Shown here: piece after piece, positions 29,338 to 37,119 of the stretch
Layout: each line of letters opens with the position of its first letter
How positions within the stretch are numbered: the stretch's first letter is position 1
From: Bradyrhizobium sp. WSM1743
Lineage (GTDB): Bacteria > Pseudomonadota > Alphaproteobacteria > Rhizobiales > Xanthobacteraceae
Assembly (NCBI RefSeq): GCF_000473065.1
Contig: NZ_AXAZ01000031.1
Span: forward strand, 23,874 to 87,873
Direction of reading: 5' to 3'
DNA: 64,000 nt
Made by a program: the position numbers and the translations under genes
Notes under the pieces: model-generated
The model's input: the letters and a program-made list of their open reading frames with translations, nothing else
Database searches by the model: none
Told to the model about the DNA's origin: nothing

Positions 29338-31551
29338 ATGTCGTACAAGAATTTCAAGGTTGAGACCGATTCCGACGGTATCGCGCTCGTCACCTGGGAC
29401 ATCCCGGGCCGTTCGATGAACGTGCTCGACGAGACCTCGACCAACGAGCTTGAGGCGATCGTCAAGGCGACTACGGCAGACGCCGCAGTGAAAGGCGTCG
29501 TCATCACCTCGGCCAAGGAAGCGTTCTGCGCCGGCGCCGACCTGTCCATGCTCGAGGGCATGAACCAGGCCTACGCCAGGGTGTTGAAGGAGCAGGGCGA
29601 GACCGCGGCGAACCAGATGCTGTTCGACCAGAGCCGGCGCTTCTCGCAGGTGCTGCGCTCGATCGAAACGTCAGGCAAGCCGTGGGCGGCCGCGATCAAC
29701 GGCCTCGCGCTCGGCGGCGGCTTCGAGATCACGCTGTGCTGCCACTATCGCGTGGCGGCGGAGAACCCCAAGACACGCCTCGGCCTGCCTGAAGTCAAGG
29801 TCGGCCTGTTCCCCGGTGCCGGCGGCACGCAGCGCGTGCCGCGCTTGGTGCCGCCGCAGGATGCGATGACCATCCTGCTCAAGGGCGATCCTGTCACGGT
29901 CGAGAAGGCCAAGGCGCTGAACCTGATCCATGCCATCGTTCCCGCCGCTGATCTCATCAAGGCCGCGAAGGACTGGATCAAGGGTGGCGGCAAGGCGGTC
30001 GCGCCCTGGGACGAAAAGGGCTTCAAGCTGCCAGGCGGCCCGGTGTTCTCCAAGGCCGGCATGATGATGTTCCCGGCCGGCAACGCCATCTATCGCCGCG
30101 AGACCTACGACAACTATCCGGCCGCGCGCGCCATCATGAGCTGCGTCTATGAAGGCCTGCAGCTGCCGATCGACGCTGCGCTACGCGTGGAGTCGCGCTA
30201 CTTCACCTCGGTGCTGCGCTCGAAGGAAGCGGCCGCGATGATCCGCAGCCTGTTCCTGTCGATGCAGGAGCTCAACAAGGGCGCGCGCCGTCCGAAGGAC
30301 GTGCCGCCGACCAAGGTGAAGAAGATCGCCGTGATCGGCGCCGGCTTCATGGGCGCCAGCGTCGGCTACGTCTCGGCCCGCGCCGGCCTCGACGTCGTCC
30401 TGATCGACCGCGACCAGGAGAGCGCCGACAAGGGCAAGGCGCATGCGCAGAAGGTGATCGAGGACCAGATCAAGAAGGGCCGCGCCAAGCCCGCCGATGC
30501 CGAAGCGCTGCTCGCGCGCATCACGCCGACCGCCGACTACGCTGCGCTTAGGGATGTCGACCTCGTCATCGAGGCCGTGTTCGAGGACCGCAAGGTCAAG
30601 GCGGACACCTTCGCCAAGGCGCAGCAATATCTGAAGCCGGACGTGATCTTCGCGTCGAACACCTCGACGCTGCCGATCACATCGCTGGCCGAGAGCTTCA
30701 GGGATCAGGGCAAGTTCATCGGCATCCACTTCTTCTCGCCGGTCGAGAAGATGATGCTGGTCGAGATCATTCTCGGCAAGAACACCGGCGATGTCGCGCT
30801 TGCGACCGCGCTCGACTATGTCCGCCAGATCGGCAAGACGCCGATCGTCGTGAACGACAGCCGCGGCTTCTTCGCCAATCGCTGCGTCGGCCGTTACGTC
30901 GCCGAAGGCAACGAGATGTTCCTGGAAGGCGTGCCGCCGGCAATGATCGAGAACTGTGCCAAGATGGCCGGCATGCCGGTCGGTCCGCTCTCGCTGTCGG
31001 ACGAAGTCGCACTCGATCTCGGCCTCAAGATCATGAAGGCGACCGAAGCCGATCTCGGCCCCAACGCCATCAATCCCGATCAGAAGAAGCTGATGGTGGA
31101 GATGGTCGAGAAGCAGGGCCGTCTCGGCCGCAAGAACAGCAAGGGCTTCTATGATTACCCCGAGAAGGGCAAGGGCCAGAAGAGCCTGTGGCCGGGCCTC
31201 TCCGCGCTGCAGCCGAAGCAGCTTGACCCCGATACGCTCGATATCGAGGAGCTGAAGCAGCGCTTCCTGGTGGTGCAGGCGGTGGAAGCCGCGCGCACGG
31301 TGGAGGACCACGTCATCACCGATCCACGTGAAGCGGATGTCGGCTCGATCCTCGGATTCGGCTTCGCGCCGTTCACCGGCGGCACGCTGTCCTATATCGA
31401 CTTCATGGGCACGAAGAAGTTCGTCGAGCTCTGCCACAGGCTGGAGGCGAAATACGGCTCGCGCTTCACGCCGCCGAAACTCTTGGAAGAGATGGCAGCG
31501 AAGGGCGAGACTTTCTACGGACGCTTCGCGCCGAAGAAGGTGGCGGCCTGA
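29338..31551 (+). CDS. fadB: Bifunctional enoyl-CoA hydratase / 3-hydroxyacyl-CoA dehydrogenase (FadB/FadJ type)
   Basis: This 737-residue protein joins an N-terminal crotonase domain (oxyanion-hole AKEAFCAGADLSML; active-site region ALGGGFEITLCCHYRVA) with a Rossmann 3-hydroxyacyl-CoA dehydrogenase domain (VIGAGFMGASVGYVSARAG near residue 335) and two helical C-terminal dehydrogenase domains (RGFFANRCVGRY). It performs steps two and three of beta-oxidation. It closes the probable operon NTF2-like, dehydrogenase, thiolase, fadB and is followed by a repeat and a terminator. Confidence 0.95.
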   Translation: MSYKNFKVETDSDGIALVTWDIPGRSMNVLDETSTNELEAIVKATTADAAVKGVVITSAKEAFCAGADLSMLEGMNQAYARVLKEQGETAANQMLFDQSRRFSQVLRSIETSGKPWAAAINGLALGGGFEITLCCHYRVAAENPKTRLGLPEVKVGLFPGAGGTQRVPRLVPPQDAMTILLKGDPVTVEKAKALNLIHAIVPAADLIKAAKDWIKGGGKAVAPWDEKGFKLPGGPVFSKAGMMMFPAGNAIYRRETYDNYPAARAIMSCVYEGLQLPIDAALRVESRYFTSVLRSKEAAAMIRSLFLSMQELNKGARRPKDVPPTKVKKIAVIGAGFMGASVGYVSARAGLDVVLIDRDQESADKGKAHAQKVIEDQIKKGRAKPADAEALLARITPTADYAALRDVDLVIEAVFEDRKVKADTFAKAQQYLKPDVIFASNTSTLPITSLAESFRDQGKFIGIHFFSPVEKMMLVEIILGKNTGDVALATALDYVRQIGKTPIVVNDSRGFFANRCVGRYVAEGNEMFLEGVPPAMIENCAKMAGMPVGPLSLSDEVALDLGLKIMKATEADLGPNAINPDQKKLMVEMVEKQGRLGRKNSKGFYDYPEKGKGQKSLWPGLSALQPKQLDPDTLDIEELKQRFLVVQAVEAARTVEDHVITDPREADVGSILGFGFAPFTGGTLSYIDFMGTKKFVELCHRLEAKYGSRFTPPKLLEEMAAKGETFYGRFAPKKVAA

Positions 31552-31560
31552 GAGAGGGCT

Positions 31561-31647
31561 GTAGCCCGGATGGAGCGAGAGCGAAATCCGGGACAGCATA
31601 TCCCCGGATGCAGTCACCCGGATTGCGCTTCGCTCCATCCGGGCTAC
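31561..31647. repeat. Dispersed palindromic repeat with 18-bp arms
   Basis: GTAGCCCGGATGGAGCGA at 31561-31578 is exactly the reverse complement of 31630-31647, directly after the fadB stop. This is a common REP-like type in Bradyrhizobium and could protect the 3' end of the operon mRNA. Confidence 0.8.
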
Positions 31648-31655
31648 GCAGAAAC

Positions 31656-31687
31656 AAAAGGCCGGATCATTGATCCGGTCTTTTTCT
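31656..31687 (+). terminator. Rho-independent terminator of the beta-oxidation operon
   Basis: CCGGATCA and TGATCCGG form a tight stem preceded by AAAAGG and followed by TCTTTTTCT. Confidence 0.75.
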
Positions 31688-31849
31688 ATTTTCAATCTCC
31701 AGAACGGCGAGAATGCGCGGCCCGATACTGTCTCGTCAGCGGGATGGCCTTCCAACTGTCTTCGTCGCCCCAGCCACGCTCGCTTCGCCCTGGCACCGCT
31801 CTTGCTGATGATCCACCGGATGGCCCATTGGCATTGAAGGTGTCCCGCA

Positions 31850-32059
31850 ATGATCCCCACGGTGTCTCAAGACAGCGCAGCCGGCGTTGCGTTAAGATAT
31901 GCGCCCTTGTTGCTGCTGGGTCGGCCGTGGCCGCGCCGCAGGCTGCTCCGGCTGCGCAGAAAGATTCCTTCGTGGGGCGGCCTGGCCCTACTCGTCCTCG
32001 TCTTTGATATGGCGCTGGCCGTGCTTGCCTGGATCGCCGTCGATCTCGTCCTGCACTGA
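31850..32059 (+). CDS. Possible small membrane protein (69 aa), overlaps a convergent ORF
   Basis: This short frame encodes a basic N-terminal half (rich in Arg) and a single C-terminal transmembrane helix (GGLALLVLVFDMALAVLAWI). The helix is convincing, but the ribosome binding site is weak, and the last 72 bases overlap the gene on the other strand. I list it as doubtful. Upstream, 31690-31849 holds nothing I recognise. Confidence 0.3.
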   Translation: MIPTVSQDSAAGVALRYAPLLLLGRPWPRRRLLRLRRKIPSWGGLALLVLVFDMALAVLAWIAVDLVLH

Positions 32060-32296
32060 AAGCTCCCCTCTGTGCACGTAGAACGTCGCCGCCAGATAGG
32101 CGACCTGGCCGGCAATCAGGCAGCCGACGACGATTGGAACGCCGGTCCAAAAGCCAAAGCCTGAGGTCTGAAGGACCGTTGCGGCAAGGATCGCGGTCGC
32201 CGGCGAGACCAGCAACAGAGTCCAGACTCGGAAGAATAGCCCCGTCGCCAAGCCAGTGATTGCGCTCGCGAGCAGGAGGAGGAGTACAGTCGTCAC
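31988..32296 (-). CDS. Small hypothetical membrane protein
   Basis: This 102-residue protein from a GTG start has three hydrophobic helices (TTVLLLLLASAITGLATGL, WTLLLVSPATAILAATVL, GVPIVVGCLIAGQVAYLAA) and a charged C-terminal tail (DEIDGDPGKHGQRHIKDEDE). Its regular alternation of helices and charged tail supports a real gene. I do not recognise the family. Its 3' end overlaps the doubtful plus-strand frame ending at 32059. Confidence 0.55.
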   Translation of the reverse strand: MTTVLLLLLASAITGLATGLFFRVWTLLLVSPATAILAATVLQTSGFGFWTGVPIVVGCLIAGQVAYLAATFYVHRGELSVQDEIDGDPGKHGQRHIKDEDE

Positions 32297-32566
32297 AATA
32301 GGCTTTCCGGTCCGGCGGTCTGCGTCGTGTCCTGCGCTGAAGCTGAGCCAAGTGGATTGCTCTCACAAGGATGGTGATGTCCGCGGAGCGCACAACGCAG
32401 AGTTATTGTTAACCCCGACAATGCTCGTAAAATTGACGTCAGTGCGTCTCGAATCTTCTGATTTTGCGAATTATGCAGCAAGGGGCGGGATCATCGGGCC
32501 GGCTCTTCGTCGCCCCGCCTGTCGTGCCCCGCGAACGGCGGACCAAAGCTCTTGCGCGCCTCTTAA
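32297..32566. other. Intergenic stretch between small membrane gene and GST remnant
   Basis: About 270 bases without a credible gene. The part next to the GST remnant is probably the decayed remainder of the same gene, but no family residues remain recognisable. Confidence 0.4.
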
Positions 32567-32864
32567 GGTGAGGAAATTCAGCTTGTGGTGCTCGGAACTG
32601 TCGCGGGCCGGCACTAGCGCCCCGGCTGAGGCCTGATCGGCGATCATCTGGACAATCACCGGGCCTTCGGTCACGATCTCATCGCTGTCGAGGCCCAGCG
32701 CAGGGACCTGGCCCCCAGGGGTTCAGCTTCAGATAATCCTCACCATTTTCGAGCCTCTTGGCGCCGATTCGACCTCGACCGACCAGCTCATCAGGCAGGC
32801 CGGCTTCCAGGAGCGCGATGTGGGGCAGCGGGCAGGCACCGGGCGAAATCGTACGGTCCTGGAA
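32567..32864 (-). pseudogene. Broken glutathione S-transferase gene (frameshift, no start, truncated)
   Basis: The minus strand encodes TISPGACPLPHIALLEAGLP and then KRLENGEDYLKLNP, the classic N-terminal thioredoxin-fold block of bacterial beta-class GSTs. At about 32712-32717 the frame shifts within a run of five G. Continuing in the next frame gives QVPALGLDSDEIVTEGPVIV and then QMIADQA, ALVPARDSSEHHKLNFLT. After that the similarity ends, so most of the C-terminal helical domain is missing. No start codon fits the N-terminal block. It is divergent from a MarR gene and close to gshA, a glutathione context. Confidence 0.8.
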
Positions 32865-32906
32865 TTTCCTCCCCCTGATGCTTGGTTCGGCCGAAAGAAC
32901 GACTAC

Positions 32907-32946
32907 ATGCACCTGCTTGAAATAGTCAAGATTGATGCAGGTGCAT
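32907..32946. promoter_or_regulatory. Nested palindromes upstream of the MarR gene (candidate MarR operator)
   Basis: A perfect outer inverted repeat ATGCACCTGC / GCAGGTGCAT (32907-32916 and 32937-32946) encloses an inner dyad CTTGA-aatag-TCAAG (32916-32930). It lies in the region between the divergent GST remnant and marR. MarR proteins commonly bind TTGA...TCAA dyads of about 15-20 bases, so the inner dyad is the better operator candidate. Confidence 0.55.
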
Positions 32947-32986
32947 CGAATGGAGTAAGAGACGGGCGACGAGCTTGAGCGGGACC

Positions 32987-33481
32987 ATGAAACGCAAACC
33001 ATCGACCGAGGCGACAGCCGCCTGGATCCGCCTGATGCGGGTGCAGAGCCGCGTGCTCGATTGCGTCGAGCAGGACTTGAAGAAGGCCGGCTTCCCACCG
33101 CTGGCCTGGTATGACGCGCTGCTCGAATTGTCGCGCGCGCCCTCGGGCGAGCTGCGGCCGGTCGAACTCGAGCGGCAGATGCTGATCCCGCAATATTCCA
33201 CCTCGCGGCTGATCGACCGCCTGGTCGACGAGGGCCTCGCCTCGCGGCGCGAATGCAAGATCGACAAGCGCGGCCAGTTCGTCGAGATCACGGAAGCCGG
33301 CCGCGAGCTGCAGAAGCGGATGTGGGGCGCCTATTCGGCTGCGATCGAGAAATATGTCGGTTCGAAACTGTCGGATGCCGACGCCGTCAAGCTCAGCAGT
33401 CTGCTCGACCGCCTAGGCTGCTCGTGCGGCGAGATGAAACTGCCGCCCGCGGGCGTCAACGAAAGCATGCCGTCGCGATGA
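32987..33481 (+). CDS. MarR-family transcriptional regulator
   Basis: This 164-residue winged-helix regulator has the MarR pattern: an N-terminal dimerisation helix (TAAWIRLMRVQSRVLDCVEQDLK), a recognition region (QMLIPQYSTSRLIDRLVDEGL) and a wing (KIDKRGQFVEITEAGREL). The ATG at 32987 is chosen; an in-frame TTG four codons earlier (32975) is the alternative. The divergent GST remnant and the downstream gshA suggest that it once controlled a glutathione-linked detoxification gene. Confidence 0.88.
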   Translation: MKRKPSTEATAAWIRLMRVQSRVLDCVEQDLKKAGFPPLAWYDALLELSRAPSGELRPVELERQMLIPQYSTSRLIDRLVDEGLASRRECKIDKRGQFVEITEAGRELQKRMWGAYSAAIEKYVGSKLSDADAVKLSSLLDRLGCSCGEMKLPPAGVNESMPSR

Positions 33482-33581
33482 TCGCGCGGCAAACCCGCTC
33501 GTCCGCGCAACCGGTGGGTTCGCGGACCATCCCTGTCACCCGCGCGCGTTCGGTCGAACCGCCTTTTGATTAGAGTTTGAT

Positions 33582-34952
33582 ATGGCGCGAGACCAGATCG
33601 ACATGACGCCGCTGCAATCACGTGATGAGCTCGTCGCGTGGTTCGAGGCCGGCTGCAAGGCCCCGTCTGAATTCCGCCTGGGGACCGAGCACGAGAAGAC
33701 GCCGTTCACGCTCGAGGGCCACCGTCCGGTGCCTTACGAGGGGGCGCGCGGCATCGGCGCGCTGCTCGAAGGCATGAAGCTCCTGCTCGGCTGGGAGCCG
33801 ATCATGGAGAAGGGCAACATCATCGGCCTCTACGATGTCACCGGTGGCGGCGCGATCTCGCTCGAGCCCGGCGGACAGTTCGAGCTGTCCGGCGCACCGG
33901 TCGAGAACGTGCACCAGACCCAGAGCGAGTTGATGGCGCATCTTGCACAGGTGCGCGAGATCGCAACGCCGCTCGGCATCGGCTTCCTCGGGCTCGGCAT
34001 GACGCCGTCCTGGTCGCGCGCCGATATCCCTGTGATGCCCAAGGGCCGCTACAAGATCATGACCGGTTACATGCCGAAGGTCGGTCAATACGGCCTCGAC
34101 ATGATGTACCGGACCTGCACGGTGCAGACCAATCTCGACTTCTCCTCCGAAGCCGATATGGTCAAGAAGCTGCGCGTCTCGCTCGCGCTCCAGCCGGTCG
34201 CGACTGCCTTGTTCGCCAATTCGCCGTTCACCGAGGGCAAGCCGAATGGCTTCCTCTCCTTCCGCTCCGAGATCTGGCGCGACACCGACAACGCGCGCGC
34301 GGGCATGATGCCGTGGGCGTTCGAGGACGGCATGGGGTTCGAGCGCTATGTCGATTACGCGCTCGACGTGCCCATGTATTTCGTCAAGCGCGGCGAGGAG
34401 TATGTCGACGTGTCGGGCTCCTCGTTCCGCGCGTTCTTTGACGGCCGCAACAACAACCTTCCCGGCGAGCGTCCGACGCTGTCGGACTGGGCCAACCATC
34501 TCTCGACGATCTTCCCGGAAGTGCGGCTGAAGCGCTATCTCGAGATGCGCGGCTCCGACGGCGGCCCGTGGGGCCGTCTGCCGGCGCTGCCGGCATTCTG
34601 GGTCGGGCTGCTCTATGACGACGCTTCGCTCGATGCTGCCTGGGACATGGTGAAGCACTGGAGCGCGCATGAGCGTCAGGCTCTGCGCGACGACGTGCCG
34701 CGCTTCGGCTTCAAGGCGCGGATCAAGGACCGCTATCTGTTCGAGATCGCCAAGGAGTGCCTCGTTCTCGCACATGCCGGCCTGCGCCGGCGCGGCCGAA
34801 TTGACCAGCTTGGCCGCGACGAGACCCGGCACCTCGAGCCACTCGATCGCATCATCGATTCCGGTCGGACGCCGGCCGAGGAGATGCTGGAGAAGTTCAA
34901 CGGTCCCTGGAAAGGCTCGGTGGAACCGGCATACGCGGAATACGCGTTCTAA
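33582..34952 (+). CDS. gshA: Glutamate-cysteine ligase (plant/rhizobial type)
   Basis: This 456-residue enzyme makes gamma-glutamylcysteine from glutamate, cysteine and ATP, the first step of glutathione synthesis. It belongs to the group found in plants and alphaproteobacteria: FRLGTEHEKTPF near the N-terminus holds the metal-binding glutamates, with ISLEPGGQFELSGAP and NLDFSSEADM further on. Length matches the family. The second gene, gshB, is not in the window. Confidence 0.95.
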   Translation: MARDQIDMTPLQSRDELVAWFEAGCKAPSEFRLGTEHEKTPFTLEGHRPVPYEGARGIGALLEGMKLLLGWEPIMEKGNIIGLYDVTGGGAISLEPGGQFELSGAPVENVHQTQSELMAHLAQVREIATPLGIGFLGLGMTPSWSRADIPVMPKGRYKIMTGYMPKVGQYGLDMMYRTCTVQTNLDFSSEADMVKKLRVSLALQPVATALFANSPFTEGKPNGFLSFRSEIWRDTDNARAGMMPWAFEDGMGFERYVDYALDVPMYFVKRGEEYVDVSGSSFRAFFDGRNNNLPGERPTLSDWANHLSTIFPEVRLKRYLEMRGSDGGPWGRLPALPAFWVGLLYDDASLDAAWDMVKHWSAHERQALRDDVPRFGFKARIKDRYLFEIAKECLVLAHAGLRRRGRIDQLGRDETRHLEPLDRIIDSGRTPAEEMLEKFNGPWKGSVEPAYAEYAF

Positions 34953-35063
34953 ACCAATGGGCTAACGACCAGGAATTGAGCGTTCATCGCCCATACAGGT
35001 TTGCGGCGATCAAATGACCGGCCGAAAAACCTGAGCGTCGTCAATAACTCGAAAGCTGTTCCG

Positions 35064-35630
35064 ATGGGGAAGGGCCGTCTGTCCGGGGCCATCACGGCCA
35101 GCGTCGTGGCATGTGCCACGCTGCTTTCGCTCGCATTTCCGAGCGTACCGGCGCGTGCCCAGACGGCATTCGATCGGCCCGGCGGCGACTATTTCAGCAC
35201 GCCGGTCACCTCGGGCGATCCCGAGGATTGCGCGCTGCTGTGCGAGCGTGATCGCCGCTGCCGTTCCTGGAGTTTCAACTATCCCGACGTCGAAGGCGGG
35301 TCGGCGGTATGCTGGTTGAAGAACACCGTGCCGGCGCGCGTGCCGGGAAATTGCTGTATCTCCGGGGTCCGTGGTGCCGGCGTGATCGAGCCGCGCGTCG
35401 AGGGCGTCGAGACGTCGATCGACCGTCCGGGCGGGGATTTGCGCAATTTCGAGCTCAAGGTCGGCGAAGGCGAGGAGACCTGCAAGGCCGCCTGCACCGC
35501 CGACAACAAATGCCGCGCCTTCACCTATGCCCGCCCCGGCTATACCGGGCGTGAGGCGCGCTGTTTCCTGAAGAAGGAGATCAAGCCGCCGCGAAGGAAG
35601 GCGGGATTTACGTCGGGCGTGGTGCGGTGA
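35064..35630 (+). CDS. Secreted protein with two PAN/Apple domains
   Basis: This 188-residue protein begins with a signal peptide (cleavage near VPARAQ) followed by two similar cysteine-rich modules. The first starts at FDRPGGDYF and the second at IDRPGGDLRNFE. Each carries a C-x-x-x-C near ALLCERDRRCRSWSF or KAACTADNKCRAFTYA and a later cysteine (VCWLKNT, RCFLKKE). This is the PAN_4/Apple pattern of disulfide-bonded domains that bind proteins or carbohydrates. The start at 35064 begins the signal peptide; the frame is open from 35001. Function unknown. Confidence 0.82.
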   Translation: MGKGRLSGAITASVVACATLLSLAFPSVPARAQTAFDRPGGDYFSTPVTSGDPEDCALLCERDRRCRSWSFNYPDVEGGSAVCWLKNTVPARVPGNCCISGVRGAGVIEPRVEGVETSIDRPGGDLRNFELKVGEGEETCKAACTADNKCRAFTYARPGYTGREARCFLKKEIKPPRRKAGFTSGVVR

Positions 35631-35647
35631 TCGTTGTCTCGTGGGCA

Positions 35648-35760
35648 GCGCTCCTTCAGCGCTGCGCTGCAGAGCCGGGGCCCATGTCACTCAGCATCCG
35701 TTGCGACCTGGGTCCCGGCTCTGCGCCGCATCGTTTCACGATGTGACTTCGGGACACGAG
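35648..35760. repeat. Dispersed palindromic repeat, family also at 53750
   Basis: GCGCTGCAGAGCCGGGGCCCA is followed about 45 bases later by the inverse TGGGTCCCGGCTCTGC, and the element ends CGGGACACGAG. The same unit, diverged, occurs at 53750-53850. It lies between convergent genes. Confidence 0.7.
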
Positions 35761-35764
35761 AGCA

Positions 35765-36346
35765 TCACTCCGCCGCGATCACGGTGAGCTCCGGCCACAG
35801 CGCCTTCCATCGCGCGGCCTTCGCCTCATAATTCGCGATGGAAAAATTCTGCGCTCGATTCGGCCGCACGACCAGCCTGGCGACGTCGTCGAAGCCGTGG
35901 GGCGCATAGACGTCGAAATCCTCGCTCGGGCGTCTCACTCCGATTTGCGTGTTCTCCGTGAGGAAGCGGTCGATACCATCAGTCGAGCGCGTCAGCGGCG
36001 GATAGGGCAGGCCATGCTTGTCGGGGTACCACAGATGTACCCGCGCCTGGTTGCGGATCTCGACCTTGGCGCCGAGATGCGCGAGCCGCGCATGCAGCCT
36101 GCGGATCACTCCGTCCTCCGCCTCCCATGAGGTATCGGGATCGAAATAGAACACGTCATAGTCGGCGATGCCGTGATCGACCGCGCGGCCGGTGAGCACG
36201 TTCCACACCGTCTGCACCAGGCAACCTGCGACCAGCCACGCATCCGGCAGCGCAAGTCGGTGCAGCTCGTCGAGGATCGCGGCGTTGACCGGATTGCGTA
36301 AGGCGAGCGCGAGGAATTCGTCCTTGCTCACCTTGCGGCCCGTCAA
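35765..36346 (-). CDS. Nucleotidyltransferase-fold protein (NTP_transf_6 / DUF925 type)
   Basis: About 193 residues. The signature is the GSx-less minimal nucleotidyltransferase core, LPDAWLVAGCLVQTVWNVLTG, followed by the acidic block DYDVFYFDPDTSWEAED with the two metal-binding aspartates. Family members transfer nucleotides in vitro or are uncharacterised. The TTG at 36346, overlapping the lepB stop as TTGA, gives a compact N-terminus; a GTG at 36331 is the alternative, and a longer frame to 36397 would run into lepB. It is probably cotranscribed with tldD-lepB. Confidence 0.8.
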   Translation of the reverse strand: MTGRKVSKDEFLALALRNPVNAAILDELHRLALPDAWLVAGCLVQTVWNVLTGRAVDHGIADYDVFYFDPDTSWEAEDGVIRRLHARLAHLGAKVEIRNQARVHLWYPDKHGLPYPPLTRSTDGIDRFLTENTQIGVRRPSEDFDVYAPHGFDDVARLVVRPNRAQNFSIANYEAKAARWKALWPELTVIAAE

Positions 36347-37119
36347 TGCACGGCGGTGAAGAACCGCGCCAGCCTGAACCCGGACAGCCAGGTCCATACC
36401 GGCTGGCCGCGCATGCCGAGATCCCAGGAGCCGAGCACCGCATCCGCACGGCCGATCAGATTGTCGATCGGCAACAGGCCGACGCCGCCGGAGCGCAGCG
36501 GCACCCGGCTGTCGGCGGAGTTGTCGCGGTTGTCGCCGAGCACGAAGAGATGGCCGGCCGGCACCGTGACTTCCGGCGTGTTGTCGAGCGGACCGCTGTC
36601 GCGCATCTTGAAGATCAGATGCGAGACGCCGTTCGGCAGCGTCTCGACATAGCGATAAGCGGGCTCGCTGCCGCCGTGGTCGTCCTCGGCAGCGCCGACG
36701 CCATCGGGCTTCAGCTCGGCGGGGCGGTCGTTGATAAAGAGCTGGCCCTGGCGCATCTGGATGCGGTCGCCGGGCAGGCCCACGACGCGCTTGACCCAGG
36801 CCTGCGAGCGATCGCCGGGCCAGCGGAACACGACGACGTCGCCGAGCTTCGGCGTCTCCGCGAAGACGCGGCCGCTCTCGGGCAGGCTGATCTGGATCGG
36901 CAGCGACGAGGTGCCGTAGCCATAGGGGAATTTCGAGGCGAGCAGCGCATCGCCGATCAACAGCGTCGGCTCCATCGAGCCCGACGGCACGTAGAACGGC
37001 TCGGCGAGCGCGCCCTTGGCAATGAAGACCGCGGCGACGATGCCGGCGAGCTGCACGAGTTGCCCACCCCAGCCGCTGCTTTTGCGCTTCGGGGTGACAG
37101 TTGCTTTCTCAACGCTCAT
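36343..37119 (-). CDS. lepB: Signal peptidase I
   Basis: This 258-residue membrane protease removes signal peptides from exported proteins. After a short cytoplasmic tail and one transmembrane helix (QLVQLAGIVAAVFIAKGAL) come the catalytic serine (YVPSGSMEPTLL), the catalytic lysine (VKRVVGLPGDRI) and the box VLGDNRDNSADSR. The ATG at 37119 overlaps the tldD stop by four bases. The frame continues upstream, but only as a shadow of tldD. This may be a second lepB, since the usual partners (rnc, era, acpS) are absent. Confidence 0.92.
   Translation of the reverse strand: MSVEKATVTPKRKSSGWGGQLVQLAGIVAAVFIAKGALAEPFYVPSGSMEPTLLIGDALLASKFPYGYGTSSLPIQISLPESGRVFAETPKLGDVVVFRWPGDRSQAWVKRVVGLPGDRIQMRQGQLFINDRPAELKPDGVGAAEDDHGGSEPAYRYVETLPNGVSHLIFKMRDSGPLDNTPEVTVPAGHLFVLGDNRDNSADSRVPLRSGGVGLLPIDNLIGRADAVLGSWDLGMRGQPVWTWLSGFRLARFFTAVH

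Noticed and set aside
30181..31860. A 559-codon minus-strand frame opposite fadB
   Set aside because: Antisense to a complete FadB domain structure and running through a palindromic repeat and a terminator.
36346..36397. Longer start of the nucleotidyltransferase gene
   Set aside because: It would overlap the end of lepB by over 50 bases without a ribosome binding site; a start near 36346 or 36331 is enough.
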